A DNA stretch of 64,000 nt from Chloroflexota bacterium (GTDB lineage: Bacteria > Chloroflexota > Ktedonobacteria > Ktedonobacterales > JADMIN01): NCBI GenBank assembly GCA_021323855.1, contig JAJPKE010000045.1, positions 558,001-622,000 of the forward strand. The letters run 5' to 3'. Every line of letters begins with the position of its first letter. Positions within the stretch are counted from its first letter, which is position 1. Below, in pieces: positions 43,430 to 52,934 of the stretch. A program made the position numbers and the translations under genes. Under the pieces are notes generated by a model. That model ran no database searches. It was not told the DNA's origin and was given only the letters and a program-made list of their open reading frames with translations.

Positions 43430-44464
43430 TCAATCTGCCAGGCGCTGACGTAATGCCGCGCGTTCGTCTTCATCCAGGAAGGCGATTTCGATGGCGTTAC
43501 GCTGCGCCTGGCGTATCTGTGCTGGGCTGAGGCCGGCGGCGGGCGCAGCCACCCGCAATTCATATGGCAGGTCAATGCCGCTGATCGCCGGGTCATCGGT
43601 GTTGATCGTCGCCAGGACGCCGTGTTCGAGGAACTGGCGCAATGGATGGCTGGCGTAATCCGGCACCGTGCTGGTCTGGACGTTGCTAGTGAGGCTGATC
43701 TCCAGCCCGATGCCCTGCCGCGCCAACACCTCTACCAGTGAAGGATCGTCAATTGCGCGCACGCCATGCCCGATGCGCTCGGCTCCCAACTCGGTGATCG
43801 CCTGCCACACGCCGGGCGCGCCCGCCGCCTCGCCTGCATGCACTGTAATGTGCCAGCCCGCATCACGTCCGCGCCGGAAATGCTCGATGAACAGCTCGCC
43901 GGGGAAATGCGCCTCATCGCCCGCCAGATCGAGCGCCGTCAGATGCTCGCGCTGCGTCAGCAGGGCATCCAGTTCGCGCATCGCGGACTCCGGCCCATAG
44001 GTGCGGCAGAGAATGCCAATCAGGTTGGTGCGCACGCCGTAGTCGCGTTCGGCCAGCCGCGCAGCGTCTACTATCGCCTCCACGACGCCAGCGGGATCGA
44101 GATCGTGCGACTGCGCTATAAAGCACGGGCTGAAGCGCAGTTCCAGGTAGGATATGCCTTCGCGGGCGGCGTCTTCGACGTTCTCGCGCGTGATGCGGGC
44201 GCAGGCGTCCAGCGTCATCAATGGCAGCGCCGCGCAATCAATTTTAGCGAGGAACGCCACCAAATCAGGCTCCGGCGATGTCACTTGCACCAGCGGGCGC
44301 AACGCTTCCAGTTCGCGTGGCAGTGGCATATTGTATTGCTCCGCCAGTTCCAGCACCGTCTGCGGGCGGATCGCGCCTTCCAGATGCCGGTGCAGATCAA
44401 TCAACGGGATAGAGGAGGATTCTGGAGGGATGGGAGATGCTGTGGTTTCGCCTGAGTCATTCAT
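43430..44464 (-). CDS. add: Adenosine deaminase
   Basis: The 344-residue TIM-barrel metalloenzyme deaminates adenosine (or 2'-deoxyadenosine) to inosine in purine salvage. The metal-binding HRHLEG near residue 25, the catalytic HAGEA, SLTSNVQT and NTDDPAISG motifs, and the HPLRQFLEHG turn are all present and in order. ATG start at 44464. Adenine deaminase (the sister family) lacks some of these features, but the two can be hard to separate by eye. No neighbouring purine gene exists; upp 15 kb away serves pyrimidine salvage. Confidence 0.93.
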   Translation of the reverse strand: MNDSGETTASPIPPESSSIPLIDLHRHLEGAIRPQTVLELAEQYNMPLPRELEALRPLVQVTSPEPDLVAFLAKIDCAALPLMTLDACARITRENVEDAAREGISYLELRFSPCFIAQSHDLDPAGVVEAIVDAARLAERDYGVRTNLIGILCRTYGPESAMRELDALLTQREHLTALDLAGDEAHFPGELFIEHFRRGRDAGWHITVHAGEAAGAPGVWQAITELGAERIGHGVRAIDDPSLVEVLARQGIGLEISLTSNVQTSTVPDYASHPLRQFLEHGVLATINTDDPAISGIDLPYELRVAAPAAGLSPAQIRQAQRNAIEIAFLDEDERAALRQRLAD

Positions 44465-44651
44465 GGCATGCGCTCCGTTTGGTCTTCTGATGTGTTTCTC
44501 AATAGCCTAGCGCACACCGTCAAGAGCCGACCGGCAATCGCCGCACCACCGGGCTTGCACGACTACGTATGCCTTGCTGCCGAGTAAACCGGCGCTGCGT
44601 CAGACGCGATGAGGAGCATGACAGCCGCTTACTGAGAAGTATGGATGAGCA

Positions 44652-44660
44652 TGGTACAAT
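44652..44660 (+). promoter_or_regulatory. Extended -10 promoter candidate
   Basis: TGGTACAAT matches an extended -10 element and lies 103 bases ahead of the next plus-strand gene. The 298-base divergent gap 44465-44762 holds nothing else except a period-9 direct repeat (GCAGCATGA twice) at 44727-44748. Confidence 0.5.
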
Positions 44661-44762
44661 ACAGACTGGGATGCCCTGGGTATCTCTGGATGGTACGGCG
44701 CTGCGCTGCTGGCAGGCACGGCAAGGGCAGCATGAGCAGCATGAGAAGACGGCAAGTGGCAG

Positions 44763-45296
44763 ATGGATGACGAGACGCGCAACGACGAGCAAGATGAGGT
44801 ATCTGACGAGATATCTCCAGCAGACGATGAGATAGCCGGTGGCGTGGAAACCAGCGAGAGCGAAACACCACCACTGGCACGGGTCCGCTACGGTCTGGGC
44901 AAGGAACTGCGGCTCTATCCCGATGCGTTTGTCGTCTTGCTGCGCGAGGAACACGAAGAACTGCGTTATTCCCTCGCCAATATCCGCCGTATCATCCTGA
45001 CTCCCGGCGAGTATACGCCAAGCAAACTGGTGCTGATGTTCGAGCTTGACGACGGCAACACCGTCATCGCTGCGGAAGGCATGAGCAACGTGCGCGGCTT
45101 CCGCACGCTCCTCAAGCGGCTCGACGAATTGCACCTGCCCATTGAACTGGACCCGCCGGATATGGATGAGCAGTTGCGGCAGGCATTGGTCATTCGCTCG
45201 CGCTATCAGATGGGGTGTTATGGCCTGATTCTCGGCGTCTGCCTCATCCTGACAATCATCTACTTGGTCGTCGCCTTCATCGGCGCGCATCACTGA
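44763..45296 (+). CDS. Single-pass membrane protein of unknown function
   Basis: The 177-residue protein opens with about 38 acidic residues (MDDETRNDEQDEVSDEISPA), then a beta-rich domain (VRYGLGKELRLYPDAFVVLL, SLANIRRIILTPGEYTPSKL, MFELDDGNTVIAAEG) that looks like a PH-like or GRAM-like barrel. One C-terminal helix, MGCYGLILGVCLILTIIYLVVAF, ends it, so the bulk is cytoplasmic if tail anchored. No family is claimed. It is followed by the kinase gene 83 bases downstream. Confidence 0.75.
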   Translation: MDDETRNDEQDEVSDEISPADDEIAGGVETSESETPPLARVRYGLGKELRLYPDAFVVLLREEHEELRYSLANIRRIILTPGEYTPSKLVLMFELDDGNTVIAAEGMSNVRGFRTLLKRLDELHLPIELDPPDMDEQLRQALVIRSRYQMGCYGLILGVCLILTIIYLVVAFIGAHH

Positions 45297-45379
45297 GCAA
45301 TCGCCGAGCGATGTCGCGGTGCCAAGAACTCAATAGATGCACCGCCTGTACAAACAACAAATACACAGGAGTTGCGGCA

Positions 45380-45925
45380 GTGATTCAGGTTATCATCTTG
45401 AATGGCGGGTCGAGTTCGGGCAAAACGACCATTGCAACTGCTCTTCAGGATATCTTACCGTCGCCCTGGTTGCGGCTGAGCATTGATACGCTAGTTGATG
45501 CCATGCCGCCGAGGCTCCTCACCTCAGAAACCGGCATCGCATTCGGTGCTGACGGCTCGGTTCGTCCGGGGCAAGAATTTCGGCGATTGGAATCGGCCTG
45601 GATGCAGGGTATCGCCGCTATGGCCCATGCCGGAGCGCGTGTTATCTTTGATGATGTATTCCTCAGTGGTGTTGACGCTCGCAACAGATGGCAGGCGGCA
45701 TTGGCCGGTGTATTGGTCTTGTGGGTGGGAGTGCGATGTGACCCTGCTGTCGCAGCCGAACGCGAACGAGGACGCGGAGACCGTGTAACAGGCATGGCGG
45801 TGTTACAGGCGCAGACGGTTCATGCAGGCATTGAGTATGACATCGAGGTTGACACAACCAAAACATCAGCGATGGAGTGCGCTCAACGCATTGCTCAATT
45901 GGTAGATGACAGATCGGTGGGCTAG
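45380..45925 (+). CDS. Chloramphenicol 3-O-phosphotransferase-like P-loop kinase
   Basis: The GTG at 45380 with AGGAG 8 bases upstream gives 181 residues. The protein begins VIILNGGSSSGKTTIATALQ with a Walker A motif (GGSSSGKT, residues 9-16), followed by LSIDTLVDAMPP. Asp36 there aligns with the catalytic Asp of Streptomyces chloramphenicol phosphotransferase. GARVIFDDVFLS and VGVRCDPAVAAERERGRGDR (the Arg lid) complete the pattern. Family members phosphorylate chloramphenicol or unidentified metabolites, so resistance is not assured. The longer track ORF overlapping the upstream gene is not used. Confidence 0.85.
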   Translation: MIQVIILNGGSSSGKTTIATALQDILPSPWLRLSIDTLVDAMPPRLLTSETGIAFGADGSVRPGQEFRRLESAWMQGIAAMAHAGARVIFDDVFLSGVDARNRWQAALAGVLVLWVGVRCDPAVAAERERGRGDRVTGMAVLQAQTVHAGIEYDIEVDTTKTSAMECAQRIAQLVDDRSVG

Positions 45926-45949
45926 TGTCTGCTCATCTCTGATATGCTT

Positions 45950-46627
45950 TCACTCAACCTCATAGGCGATATAGCCCGTCTCCGTATCCAGAATCAGCAG
46001 CGATTTCGGTAGGCGGCGCATACGCTTGACAACCGCCAGATCGCCCACCGCGCCGGAGACGTTGCCCGCAAGGCCGAAGATCAGGCAGATGCCAGCCTCC
46101 GGCGCAAACCAGAGGATGACGACGCCAACCAGACTGAGGACGATGAGCGGCGCAATCGCCACAGCGATGTAGCCATTGCGCGTAAAGAGTTGCCCCGGCG
46201 CGGTGCAATACGCCGCCAGCGGCCACTTGAGGCCGAAAGTTGGTCTGCCGCCCAGCGCCAGAATCACCGCCGCGTGAACCGCCTCGTGCAGCGGAATCAT
46301 CACGACATACGCCAGCACGTTCAGCGCGATGAGCAGCACCACGGTCAGCGCGGAGACGTTGATGAGGGTCTCTCGATGAAGAGAAGCAGCAATCATCCCA
46401 AACACGACGAACGCGCAGCCAGAGAGAATCAGCAGCACGAGACTCCACATGGCAAGTTGCGGTAGCCGCTCCTGCGAGAGAATGTCAATCTGTTCGCGCT
46501 GCCGCAGCCTTCCCGCCGCCAGCGCCTGCGTCAGCCGCTTGCGTTCGCTGGCGGAGAGTAGACGCGCGATCAACCGGAACGGCGCGTGCGTACCGGTGGT
46601 AGTGGTGGGTACTGTTTGCTCCGGCAC
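45950..46627 (-). CDS. DUF3267-like putative membrane zinc metalloprotease
   Basis: The 225-residue protein starts at GTG and has four to five membrane helices. A zincin motif HEAVHAAVI lies at the membrane surface in VVMIPLHEAVHAAVILALGG, followed by GRPTFGLKWPLAAYC. That is the pattern of DUF3267 proteins, thought to be intramembrane or membrane-bound peptidases. A distal Asp (VSGAVGDLAVVKRM) could be the third zinc ligand as in site-2 proteases. Substrates are unknown. The C-terminal strand LLILDTETGYIAYEVE is typical for the family. It starts 16 bases after the GNAT stop, so the two are probably co-transcribed. Confidence 0.83.
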   Translation of the reverse strand: MPEQTVPTTTTGTHAPFRLIARLLSASERKRLTQALAAGRLRQREQIDILSQERLPQLAMWSLVLLILSGCAFVVFGMIAASLHRETLINVSALTVVLLIALNVLAYVVMIPLHEAVHAAVILALGGRPTFGLKWPLAAYCTAPGQLFTRNGYIAVAIAPLIVLSLVGVVILWFAPEAGICLIFGLAGNVSGAVGDLAVVKRMRRLPKSLLILDTETGYIAYEVE

Positions 46628-46643
46628 CGCCTCTCGTCCTTTC

Positions 46644-47420
46644 TCAGCGCAGACCGAGCGTGAACGTCATCGTTGAAATGATGGGCACGAATCCCAGATC
46701 GGTATAGAGGTTGCGGGCAGGGTTCGCGCGCTCCACAAAGAGGCAGCAGATATCATGGTCCGGCCTCACCATCTGATTGACTGTCTCAGCAATCATGCGG
46801 GTGGCGACGCCGCGCTTTCGCACCTCCGGCAACGTATAGACGCCCATCAGCGTAGGAATATCCTCGAAGAGGCTGATATAGCAGCCGCCGACCAGCCGCC
46901 CGTCGAGCAGCGCAGCGTAATAGCGATACCAACCGTTTTGCTGCTCGCGCCAGCGGTCCGTTGCGCGTTGCTGCACCCAGCCTTCCAGCGGCGCGGGGTC
47001 ATCATAGAAGCACTGGCGGCTGCCATATTCATACTCCAGCATGGTTTGCCAGCGCATGATCGGCTGAATCGTCACGCGCGTGTCGCCGGTAGCCTCTATC
47101 GGGCCGGCGTGCGCCATCAGCAGCAAATCTTCAGTGCGGGTGAAACCGGCCTCTTTGAGCGCGGCGGCCAAATCTTCTTCGCCGGAACGCTCCGGCACCA
47201 CCGACCATTGCACCTGCAATTGCTTGCCCCGCGCATACTGGACGACCCGCGCGACCAGCGCCGCCGCCTGCCCTGGCCGCGCCTGGGCATACCCCACGCG
47301 CACCCGGCCAGCCTCATGATGAAAGCGCGCCGTTCCGGCGGGAGCCAGCGATGGGCCAGCCTCGTTATAGCGGGTCGCGCGCTGGGCGAGAATACGTTGC
47401 GCAACATCCTGCGTATCCAT
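46644..47420 (-). CDS. GNAT family N-acetyltransferase
   Basis: The protein of about 258 residues has an N-terminal region without clear motif and a C-terminal GNAT fold. The visible motifs are GGCYISLFEDIPTLMGVYTL, the acetyl-CoA loop VRKRGVATRMIAETVNQMV, and the closing helix-strand ERANPARNLYTDLGFVPI. The substrate cannot be read. The start is uncertain between ATG 47420 and TTG 47432 (GGAG is close to the latter). It precedes the DUF3267-like gene by 16 bases on the same strand. Confidence 0.85.
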   Translation of the reverse strand: MDTQDVAQRILAQRATRYNEAGPSLAPAGTARFHHEAGRVRVGYAQARPGQAAALVARVVQYARGKQLQVQWSVVPERSGEEDLAAALKEAGFTRTEDLLLMAHAGPIEATGDTRVTIQPIMRWQTMLEYEYGSRQCFYDDPAPLEGWVQQRATDRWREQQNGWYRYYAALLDGRLVGGCYISLFEDIPTLMGVYTLPEVRKRGVATRMIAETVNQMVRPDHDICCLFVERANPARNLYTDLGFVPIISTMTFTLGLR

Positions 47421-47610
47421 GCTCGGCAACAAACTCCACGATTCGCTAGAACAGTATCACAATGTCTCACCAATCAATGTTAGCAGTGTAGAGCAGCGCA
47501 TAAGCGCCATGCAAGGGAGCCGGCGCTATCAGCGCCAATGACATGTTCACCGTTGACGCCGTTCAGTTCGCGTGATATGCTAGACAAGCGCCGGGGCAAA
47601 AGCACACTGC

Positions 47611-47686
47611 GGGTGGTTAGCTCAGCCGGCAGAGCGCGTCGTTCACACCGACGAGGTCACTGGTTCGAGTCCAGTACCACCCACCA
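47611..47686 (+). tRNA. tRNA-Val (anticodon CAC)
   Basis: Cloverleaf: acceptor GGGTGGT with ACCACCC, D arm GCTCAGCCGGCAGAGC, anticodon stem CGTCG/CGACG with loop TTCACAC (anticodon CAC, reading GUG), variable loop GGTCA, T arm CTGG-TTCGAGT-CCAG, discriminator A and an encoded CCA. All stems pair and the length is 76 bases. It stands alone in a 600-base gap and was not in the ORF track. Confidence 0.97.
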
Positions 47687-47703
47687 ATTCCTCTGGCGCA
47701 TGG

Positions 47704-47738
47704 GCCACTCAAAGCCTGTTGAGAAGGCATTGGGTGGC
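47704..47738 (+). terminator. Terminator of tRNA-Val
   Basis: GCCAC pairs with GTGGC around an inner CAAAGCCT/AGGCATTG stem, followed by TTCTTCACTTTCTCT. It begins 18 bases after the tRNA end. It argues against the ORF-track start of the mannosidase at 47719. Confidence 0.7.
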
Positions 47739-48024
47739 TTCTTCACTTTCTCTGGGATTCTCTTTTCCAGCTAGCCAGGATACGACAAAGCGTGACGCTT
47801 CATCAGATTTCCACCAAGCCCTCATGCTTGCTCCTTCCTACCTCATCCCATCTGGTCTTACACGTCATTGTTGTCGCAATGATCCTCATGAGTCCCATGA
47901 GTCGCATGAGCATGCGATGGCTACGCTTTCTTTCGCCGGTGCGCTATACTGGGCGCAACATCTCTTGCTGGGCGGGGCTACGAATGCAACCAACGGCGCA
48001 TACAACAGGAGTACGGGGGTAAAC

Positions 48025-50946
48025 ATGAGCGAAGAAGAGACAGAACTGTTGATCGTGCCGCATACGCACTGGGACCGGGAGTGGTATCTCACCTTTCAAC
48101 AGTTCCGCATGAAACTGGTGGATACAGTGGATAGGCTGCTCGATATCCTGGAATCCGACCCGGCGTTTAGCTTCTTCATGCTCGATGGGCAGACGATCAT
48201 CCTGGAGGATTATCTGGAACTGCGCCCGGAAAACGCCGAGCGGCTTCAGAGGCTCGCCCGCCAGGGAAGAATTCTGCTCGGCCCCTGGTATCTCCAGCCA
48301 GATGAATTCCTTGTCAGTGGCGAATCGCTGATACGCAATCTTCAGAAGGGCCTGCGTATGGCCAACGCCTATGGCGGCGCCATGCCAATTGGTTATGTGC
48401 CCGACACCTTTGGCCATATCGCCCAGCTTCCCCAACTCTTGCGCGGCTTTGGCATTGACAACGCCGTCTTCTGGCGTGGCGTCTGGCCGGAGGTCAATCG
48501 CGATTCGTTTCACTGGCGCGCTCCCGATGGCAGCGACGTATTGGTCGCCTGGCTGCATGACGATACGGGCTACTCGAACGCCGTGTTGCTCCCGCTCGCT
48601 GCGGAGGCGCTCGCCACGCGCCTGCAACTCATCGCATCGCGTATGCGCCCCTATGCGACGACGAGCACGTTGCTGCTGATGAACGGTAGTGACCATCAGA
48701 TGCCCCAGGCGGGGTTGCCAGCCGCCATCGCCGCCGCCAATGCGCAACTGCGCGACAGCAAACTTCATGCGCGCATCGGCACCCTCCCGCAATACATCGC
48801 CCAACTGCGCGAAGCCAATGGAGAACTCCCGACCTACGAAGGCGAAATGACCAGCAGTTACAGCGCGCACTTGTTGCCGGGCGTTTATTCCTCGCGCATG
48901 TGGATCAAACAGCGCAATGCCGCCGGTGAGGCGCTGCTGACGCGCTGGACAGAACCCGCCACCTGCCTGGCGTGGCTGCTGGGCGAACGCTATCCTGGAA
49001 CCGAGTTGCAGCTTGCCTGGAAGTTCCTGTTGCACAATCATCCGCATGACAGTATTTGTGGGTGCAGCATAGATCAGGTACATGCGGAGATGATGACGCG
49101 CTTCGCCCAGAGCGAGCAGATTGCCAGCGAACTGACGCGGCGCGCATTGCAGGCAGTGGCGAGCAATGTCACGACGCGGGGACCAGAGCGCAGCGTACCG
49201 GTGGTCGTCTTCAACGCCGCTGGCGGTCCGCGAACCGATGTAGTGCGTTGCGCGGCGCAGGTCAATTTCACACGATTCCAGGTGGTAGATGACGAGGGCA
49301 TGCCACTGCCGCATCAGGTGCTGGCGCGCGATGGCGCGGAACTTTTGAACCAGACCGCCGATAAATCGCTGGTGCTGGGCATGCTCGGCATCATCAGCGA
49401 GGGGCAGGCGCTTGGCTATACCCTGCTGGATGCGCACCTCGGCGCGATGGAAGAAGGTGGCGTCATACCCATCGAGATCGTCGCCGCGCAACAGGGAACG
49501 CCCAACCTGCCGGCAATCGAAGAACTACTGGCGCGGGTGCGCGAATTGGCGGAGCAGGACGACGTGGCAGCGTTTCGTGTCATCGCCCATGAGGCGCCCA
49601 CCACCGATTTCATCTTCCTGGCGCGTGATGTGCCGTCATTCGGTGGGCGCACCTTCTTCATTCAGCCGAATGGCTCTATGAGCGGCCACACGGAGCGCCA
49701 GCCCTCCGCTGCGCCAGTCGTGGGTACACTGCGCACTGGCCCCAACTGGATCGAGAACGCGCATCTGCGGGTAGAGGTAGATAGCGCCAGTGGCACGATG
49801 CAGCTTCACGACAAAGCGACCGGCAGCGTCTATGCCGGGCTGCATCAGTTCATAGATAGCGGCGATGTAGGCGACCTCTATACCTACTGCCCGCCCGCGC
49901 AGGATACCGTCATTGCTGCGCCGGAGGAAGCGCCCACCATTGAACTGGTAGAGCATGGCCCAGCGCGTGCAACGTTGCAGATTCGGCAGACTTATTGCTT
50001 ACCATCCAGTTGCACAGCAGACCGCGCCGCGCGTTCGGCGCATCATGCGCCGTGCGCCATCGTCACAGAGGTGTCGTTGGGCGAGGGAAGCCGCCGGGTG
50101 GAGTTCCGCACGACCGTTGAGAACACCGCCAGCGATCACCGGCTGCGCGTCTTCTTTCCGGCGCCGTTTGTCTGCGAGTCGGTGGATGTGGAGGGCAGCT
50201 TCGCAGTGACGCGCCGCCCCGCGCGCCAGCAGCCGCCACAGAGCGGCGAGCGGCCCTGGTCGGAGTGGATGGAAACGCCGGTGAACACGCATCCGCAGAA
50301 GCGCTTTGCGGACCTGAGCAACGGTGAATCTGGCCTGGCGGTGCTCAATCGCGGCCTGGCGGAATATGAGGTGGTGCAAACGGAGCAGGGCAGCGCCCTT
50401 GCATTGACGTTGCTGCGCTGCACGGGCTGGCTCTCGCGTGATGATCTGTCCACGCGCCGGGGTCATGCGGGACCGCCATTGCAGACGCCGGAGGCGCAGG
50501 GAATCGGCACGCATACGTTTGAGTACGCGCTAGTACCACATGCTGGCACATGGCAGACCGATGATGCGTTTGTACTACAAGAGGCACAAGCCTATGAAGC
50601 GCCACTCCGCGCGGCAGTCACCACTCAACATGGGGGGCGGTTGCCGGCGGCCTGGAGCTTCGTTCAGGTTGCGCCGGCCAGCGTCGCCGTCAGCGCCATC
50701 AAGCGCGCCGACACAGACGACGGGCTGATTCTGCGTCTCTACAATCCGCTGGCGGAACACATCGAGGCGACGATTACGCTGGCCGTCCCTTTTGAGACGG
50801 TCGAACTCGTTGACCTGGCGGAGCAGAAGCAGCGCGACGAAACGGCGACACCGTTGGCACGCAACTTGAGTACGGGGGTACGTACAACGATTCGCGGCGG
50901 AGCAATCCAAACACTGCGATTTGGTATGGCCCCATCCGAGAGATAA
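48025..50946 (+). CDS. GH38 family alpha-mannosidase
   Basis: The ATG at 48025 with GGGGG 5 bases upstream gives 973 residues; the track's extra 102 residues run back through the tRNA terminator. The catalytic domain opens IVPHTHWDREWYLTFQQFRM, with the zinc-binding HTHWD motif. The nucleophile Asp lies in GYVPDTFGHIAQLPQLL (about residue 126). A zinc His appears in HNHPHDSICGCSIDQVH. The C-terminal half is the beta-sandwich glycoside hydrolase 38 domain (RVEFRTTVENTASDHRLRVF). The enzyme trims alpha-linked mannose from oligosaccharides. No signal peptide is seen, so it is probably cytoplasmic. Confidence 0.95.
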   Translation: MSEEETELLIVPHTHWDREWYLTFQQFRMKLVDTVDRLLDILESDPAFSFFMLDGQTIILEDYLELRPENAERLQRLARQGRILLGPWYLQPDEFLVSGESLIRNLQKGLRMANAYGGAMPIGYVPDTFGHIAQLPQLLRGFGIDNAVFWRGVWPEVNRDSFHWRAPDGSDVLVAWLHDDTGYSNAVLLPLAAEALATRLQLIASRMRPYATTSTLLLMNGSDHQMPQAGLPAAIAAANAQLRDSKLHARIGTLPQYIAQLREANGELPTYEGEMTSSYSAHLLPGVYSSRMWIKQRNAAGEALLTRWTEPATCLAWLLGERYPGTELQLAWKFLLHNHPHDSICGCSIDQVHAEMMTRFAQSEQIASELTRRALQAVASNVTTRGPERSVPVVVFNAAGGPRTDVVRCAAQVNFTRFQVVDDEGMPLPHQVLARDGAELLNQTADKSLVLGMLGIISEGQALGYTLLDAHLGAMEEGGVIPIEIVAAQQGTPNLPAIEELLARVRELAEQDDVAAFRVIAHEAPTTDFIFLARDVPSFGGRTFFIQPNGSMSGHTERQPSAAPVVGTLRTGPNWIENAHLRVEVDSASGTMQLHDKATGSVYAGLHQFIDSGDVGDLYTYCPPAQDTVIAAPEEAPTIELVEHGPARATLQIRQTYCLPSSCTADRAARSAHHAPCAIVTEVSLGEGSRRVEFRTTVENTASDHRLRVFFPAPFVCESVDVEGSFAVTRRPARQQPPQSGERPWSEWMETPVNTHPQKRFADLSNGESGLAVLNRGLAEYEVVQTEQGSALALTLLRCTGWLSRDDLSTRRGHAGPPLQTPEAQGIGTHTFEYALVPHAGTWQTDDAFVLQEAQAYEAPLRAAVTTQHGGRLPAAWSFVQVAPASVAVSAIKRADTDDGLILRLYNPLAEHIEATITLAVPFETVELVDLAEQKQRDETATPLARNLSTGVRTTIRGGAIQTLRFGMAPSER

Positions 50947-51198
50947 TAGCAACGGTAAGAGCAACGGCAATAGCCAGGTAGGCATGTTCAGTTTACAGAT
51001 ACGCAGCGATGCTGTTATGCTGTAGCAGCACGCCTCGTTCTTGTAAAGGTGTTTAGGATTTCGCGCGTGCTTTCGATCCGCCAACTGCTATTTTGGCAGA
51101 TCAGGGGTATGCGCGTGAATGGGCCGCCACTGCTACTTCGCGGCATGTCGCTGCGGCAAGCAAGTAATTCGTAGTGCGGCTGAAAGAGGTGGAACTCC

Positions 51199-51813
51199 GT
51201 GAGTATTCTGCTACAGCCAGCCATTCATCATGTCGCCCAGGCCATCGCAGCAGCAAGCCCGACGGCCAGCGCGTCGGCGACGACCGCGCCCGTCTCATCG
51301 GTCCCGCCGACGCAGGCGAGCAGTGGATCGGCGCTGGATAGCATCAAGCCGCTGTTGACGGTCGTGGTCTTTTTTGCGGTCGCCTTCTCGGTGATCTTCT
51401 GGGTGGCCCTGGTCTACTGGACCTGGCGCGATGTGCGGTCGCGCACCCAGGACACCATCCTTCAGATTACAGCGACCATTCTCGTCGCGGTCTTCAACCT
51501 GGGTGGTCTCTTCATTTATCTGATCGTTCGCCCGCGCCAGACGCTGGCAGAACTCTATGAGCGCCAGCTCGAAGAGGAATCATTGCTGGCAGAGATGACC
51601 GAACGCCAGACCTGCCCCACCTGTCATTATCGCGTCGAGCCAGACTTCCAGGCGTGTCCGTCCTGCGGCACAAAGCTGCGGCGCCCCTGCCCGCGCTGCG
51701 AGCATCTCCTCGAACTCAAGTGGAACGTGTGCCCGTATTGCGGCTATGGCGGCGGCGCAATGGATGGCGGCAGCCGGGCCCCTTCACGGCAACCGGCACG
51801 CGCTGAACGCTGA
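51199..51813 (+). CDS. Membrane protein with C-terminal double zinc ribbon
   Basis: The 204-residue protein (GTG start with AAAGAGG upstream) has a Ser/Thr/Ala-rich N-terminus, two membrane helices (TVVVFFAVAFSVIFWVALVYW and ILVAVFNLGGLFIYLIVRP) and a cytoplasmic C-terminal double zinc ribbon: CPTC with CPSC, then CPRC with CPYC. The helix ELYERQLEEESLLAEMTERQ joins them. Such DZR tails occur in uncharacterised actinobacterial and Chloroflexota membrane proteins. It stands alone between the mannosidase and the convergent membrane-anchored protein. Confidence 0.8.
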   Translation: MSILLQPAIHHVAQAIAAASPTASASATTAPVSSVPPTQASSGSALDSIKPLLTVVVFFAVAFSVIFWVALVYWTWRDVRSRTQDTILQITATILVAVFNLGGLFIYLIVRPRQTLAELYERQLEEESLLAEMTERQTCPTCHYRVEPDFQACPSCGTKLRRPCPRCEHLLELKWNVCPYCGYGGGAMDGGSRAPSRQPARAER

Positions 51814-51848
51814 GGAGCGGCCAGCGAGAGCGAGGCATCTGCCCGAAG

Positions 51849-51886
51849 AAAACGAGAGGCGACCCAAACAGGTTGCCTCTCGTTTT
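51849..51886. terminator. Bidirectional terminator between convergent genes
   Basis: AAAACGAGAGGCGACC and GGTTGCCTCTCGTTTT pair over 16 bases (one G-U) around CAAACA, with T and A runs on either side. It serves both the zinc-ribbon gene and the gene at 51915. Confidence 0.93.
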
Positions 51887-51914
51887 GTCATCACTCCCCT
51901 ACAATGGCAATGGC

Positions 51915-52934
51915 TTATGGATGCGGAAGAGCGCCGGTGGTCATGAGGACGATTCCCAGCCCCACGATCACCAGGATGACGATAATGCCGACGATCAGCC
52001 AGGGGATGCCGCCAGCCGCGCCGGAGACATCTGGCAGTGGGATATTGCCATCACCCGAAGCTGGCGCCGAACTGGGAGCCGGCTGCTCCGTCGCGCCGAT
52101 GGGGAACGGATTGCCATTCGCCGGCAGATTGAGTTGTCCGTTCTGGGCAATGGTGGTCAGCCGGCTCAGGAAATCCTGGAAGCCCTGCGCTGGGTCTTTG
52201 CCCGTCAACGTCTGATAGCAGGCGCCAAGTGATCCGCCAGCCGCAGCGACGATCTGTGCCCAGCTAAAGTTGAGCTGGCTATGCAAATAATAGAGGAACA
52301 GCGGACCGCAGCCGTTGCTATCCTGGTTCTGGTCGGTGGCATCGTTGTTGGTCACATAGTCGGCGTGGCCATTGCTCCACCAGGACTGCGCCGGGTCAGT
52401 CTGAACGGAGGCCAGCGATGGCGCCTGCTGAATCGCCAGCACGCGCGAGAGGGCTTCGCCGTTGGTCTGGCCGCAGGCCCAGCCTTTATTCTGCGCCGCC
52501 TCGAAGACCTCTACCAATTCGGCAACCATCAAACCTTCCGCCTGATCGGGCACCGGCTGCACATAGAGATCTGTGGCGTTGCAGCCATAATGATAGGCGC
52601 CGCCAGCATTGGGGTCCATCAGGACATGGAGCGGGGTCGCCGTGCGCGGATTCGTCTGATCGTCGCCCTCCTGGCCAGGAGGAAGCGAAATGCCACCAAA
52701 GAAGCCGGCGATGGCAGCAAAATCGGCCTCGCAGGATTGCAGGATTGCCTGGGCGGAGGCATTGCCATCGGCACTGCCATCAGAGTAGACGACGAAATGC
52801 GCCGTCGTGCCCACCGGATTCTGCGTGCTGGCGAGCGCCCGCGATGCGCTCAGTTGAAACTCTCTGGTCACTGATGGATTTGACGATGGGCGAATGAACA
52901 CATGTGCACGCGGACTGATGATCGTATCTGACAC
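51915..52934 (-). CDS. C-terminally membrane-anchored protein of unknown function
   Basis: The GTG at 52934 with AAGGAG 6 bases upstream gives 339 residues; the 54 residues upstream in the track are not supported. There is no signal peptide, but one C-terminal hydrophobic helix (IPWLIVGIIVILVIVGLGIVLM) follows a Pro/Ser linker. The central domain has paired Cys and a helix LMVAELVEVFEAAQNKGWACG, followed by NGEALSRVLAI. It then has HADYVTNNDATDQNQDSNGC. The VAELVEVF pattern sits where related hypothetical proteins could hold a degenerate peptidase-like motif, but I see no HExxH and claim no activity. Confidence 0.75.
   Translation of the reverse strand: MSDTIISPRAHVFIRPSSNPSVTREFQLSASRALASTQNPVGTTAHFVVYSDGSADGNASAQAILQSCEADFAAIAGFFGGISLPPGQEGDDQTNPRTATPLHVLMDPNAGGAYHYGCNATDLYVQPVPDQAEGLMVAELVEVFEAAQNKGWACGQTNGEALSRVLAIQQAPSLASVQTDPAQSWWSNGHADYVTNNDATDQNQDSNGCGPLFLYYLHSQLNFSWAQIVAAAGGSLGACYQTLTGKDPAQGFQDFLSRLTTIAQNGQLNLPANGNPFPIGATEQPAPSSAPASGDGNIPLPDVSGAAGGIPWLIVGIIVILVIVGLGIVLMTTGALPHP

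Noticed and set aside
47944-49491. 515-residue minus-strand ORF
   Set aside because: Antisense to the GH38 alpha-mannosidase, which has all catalytic motifs.
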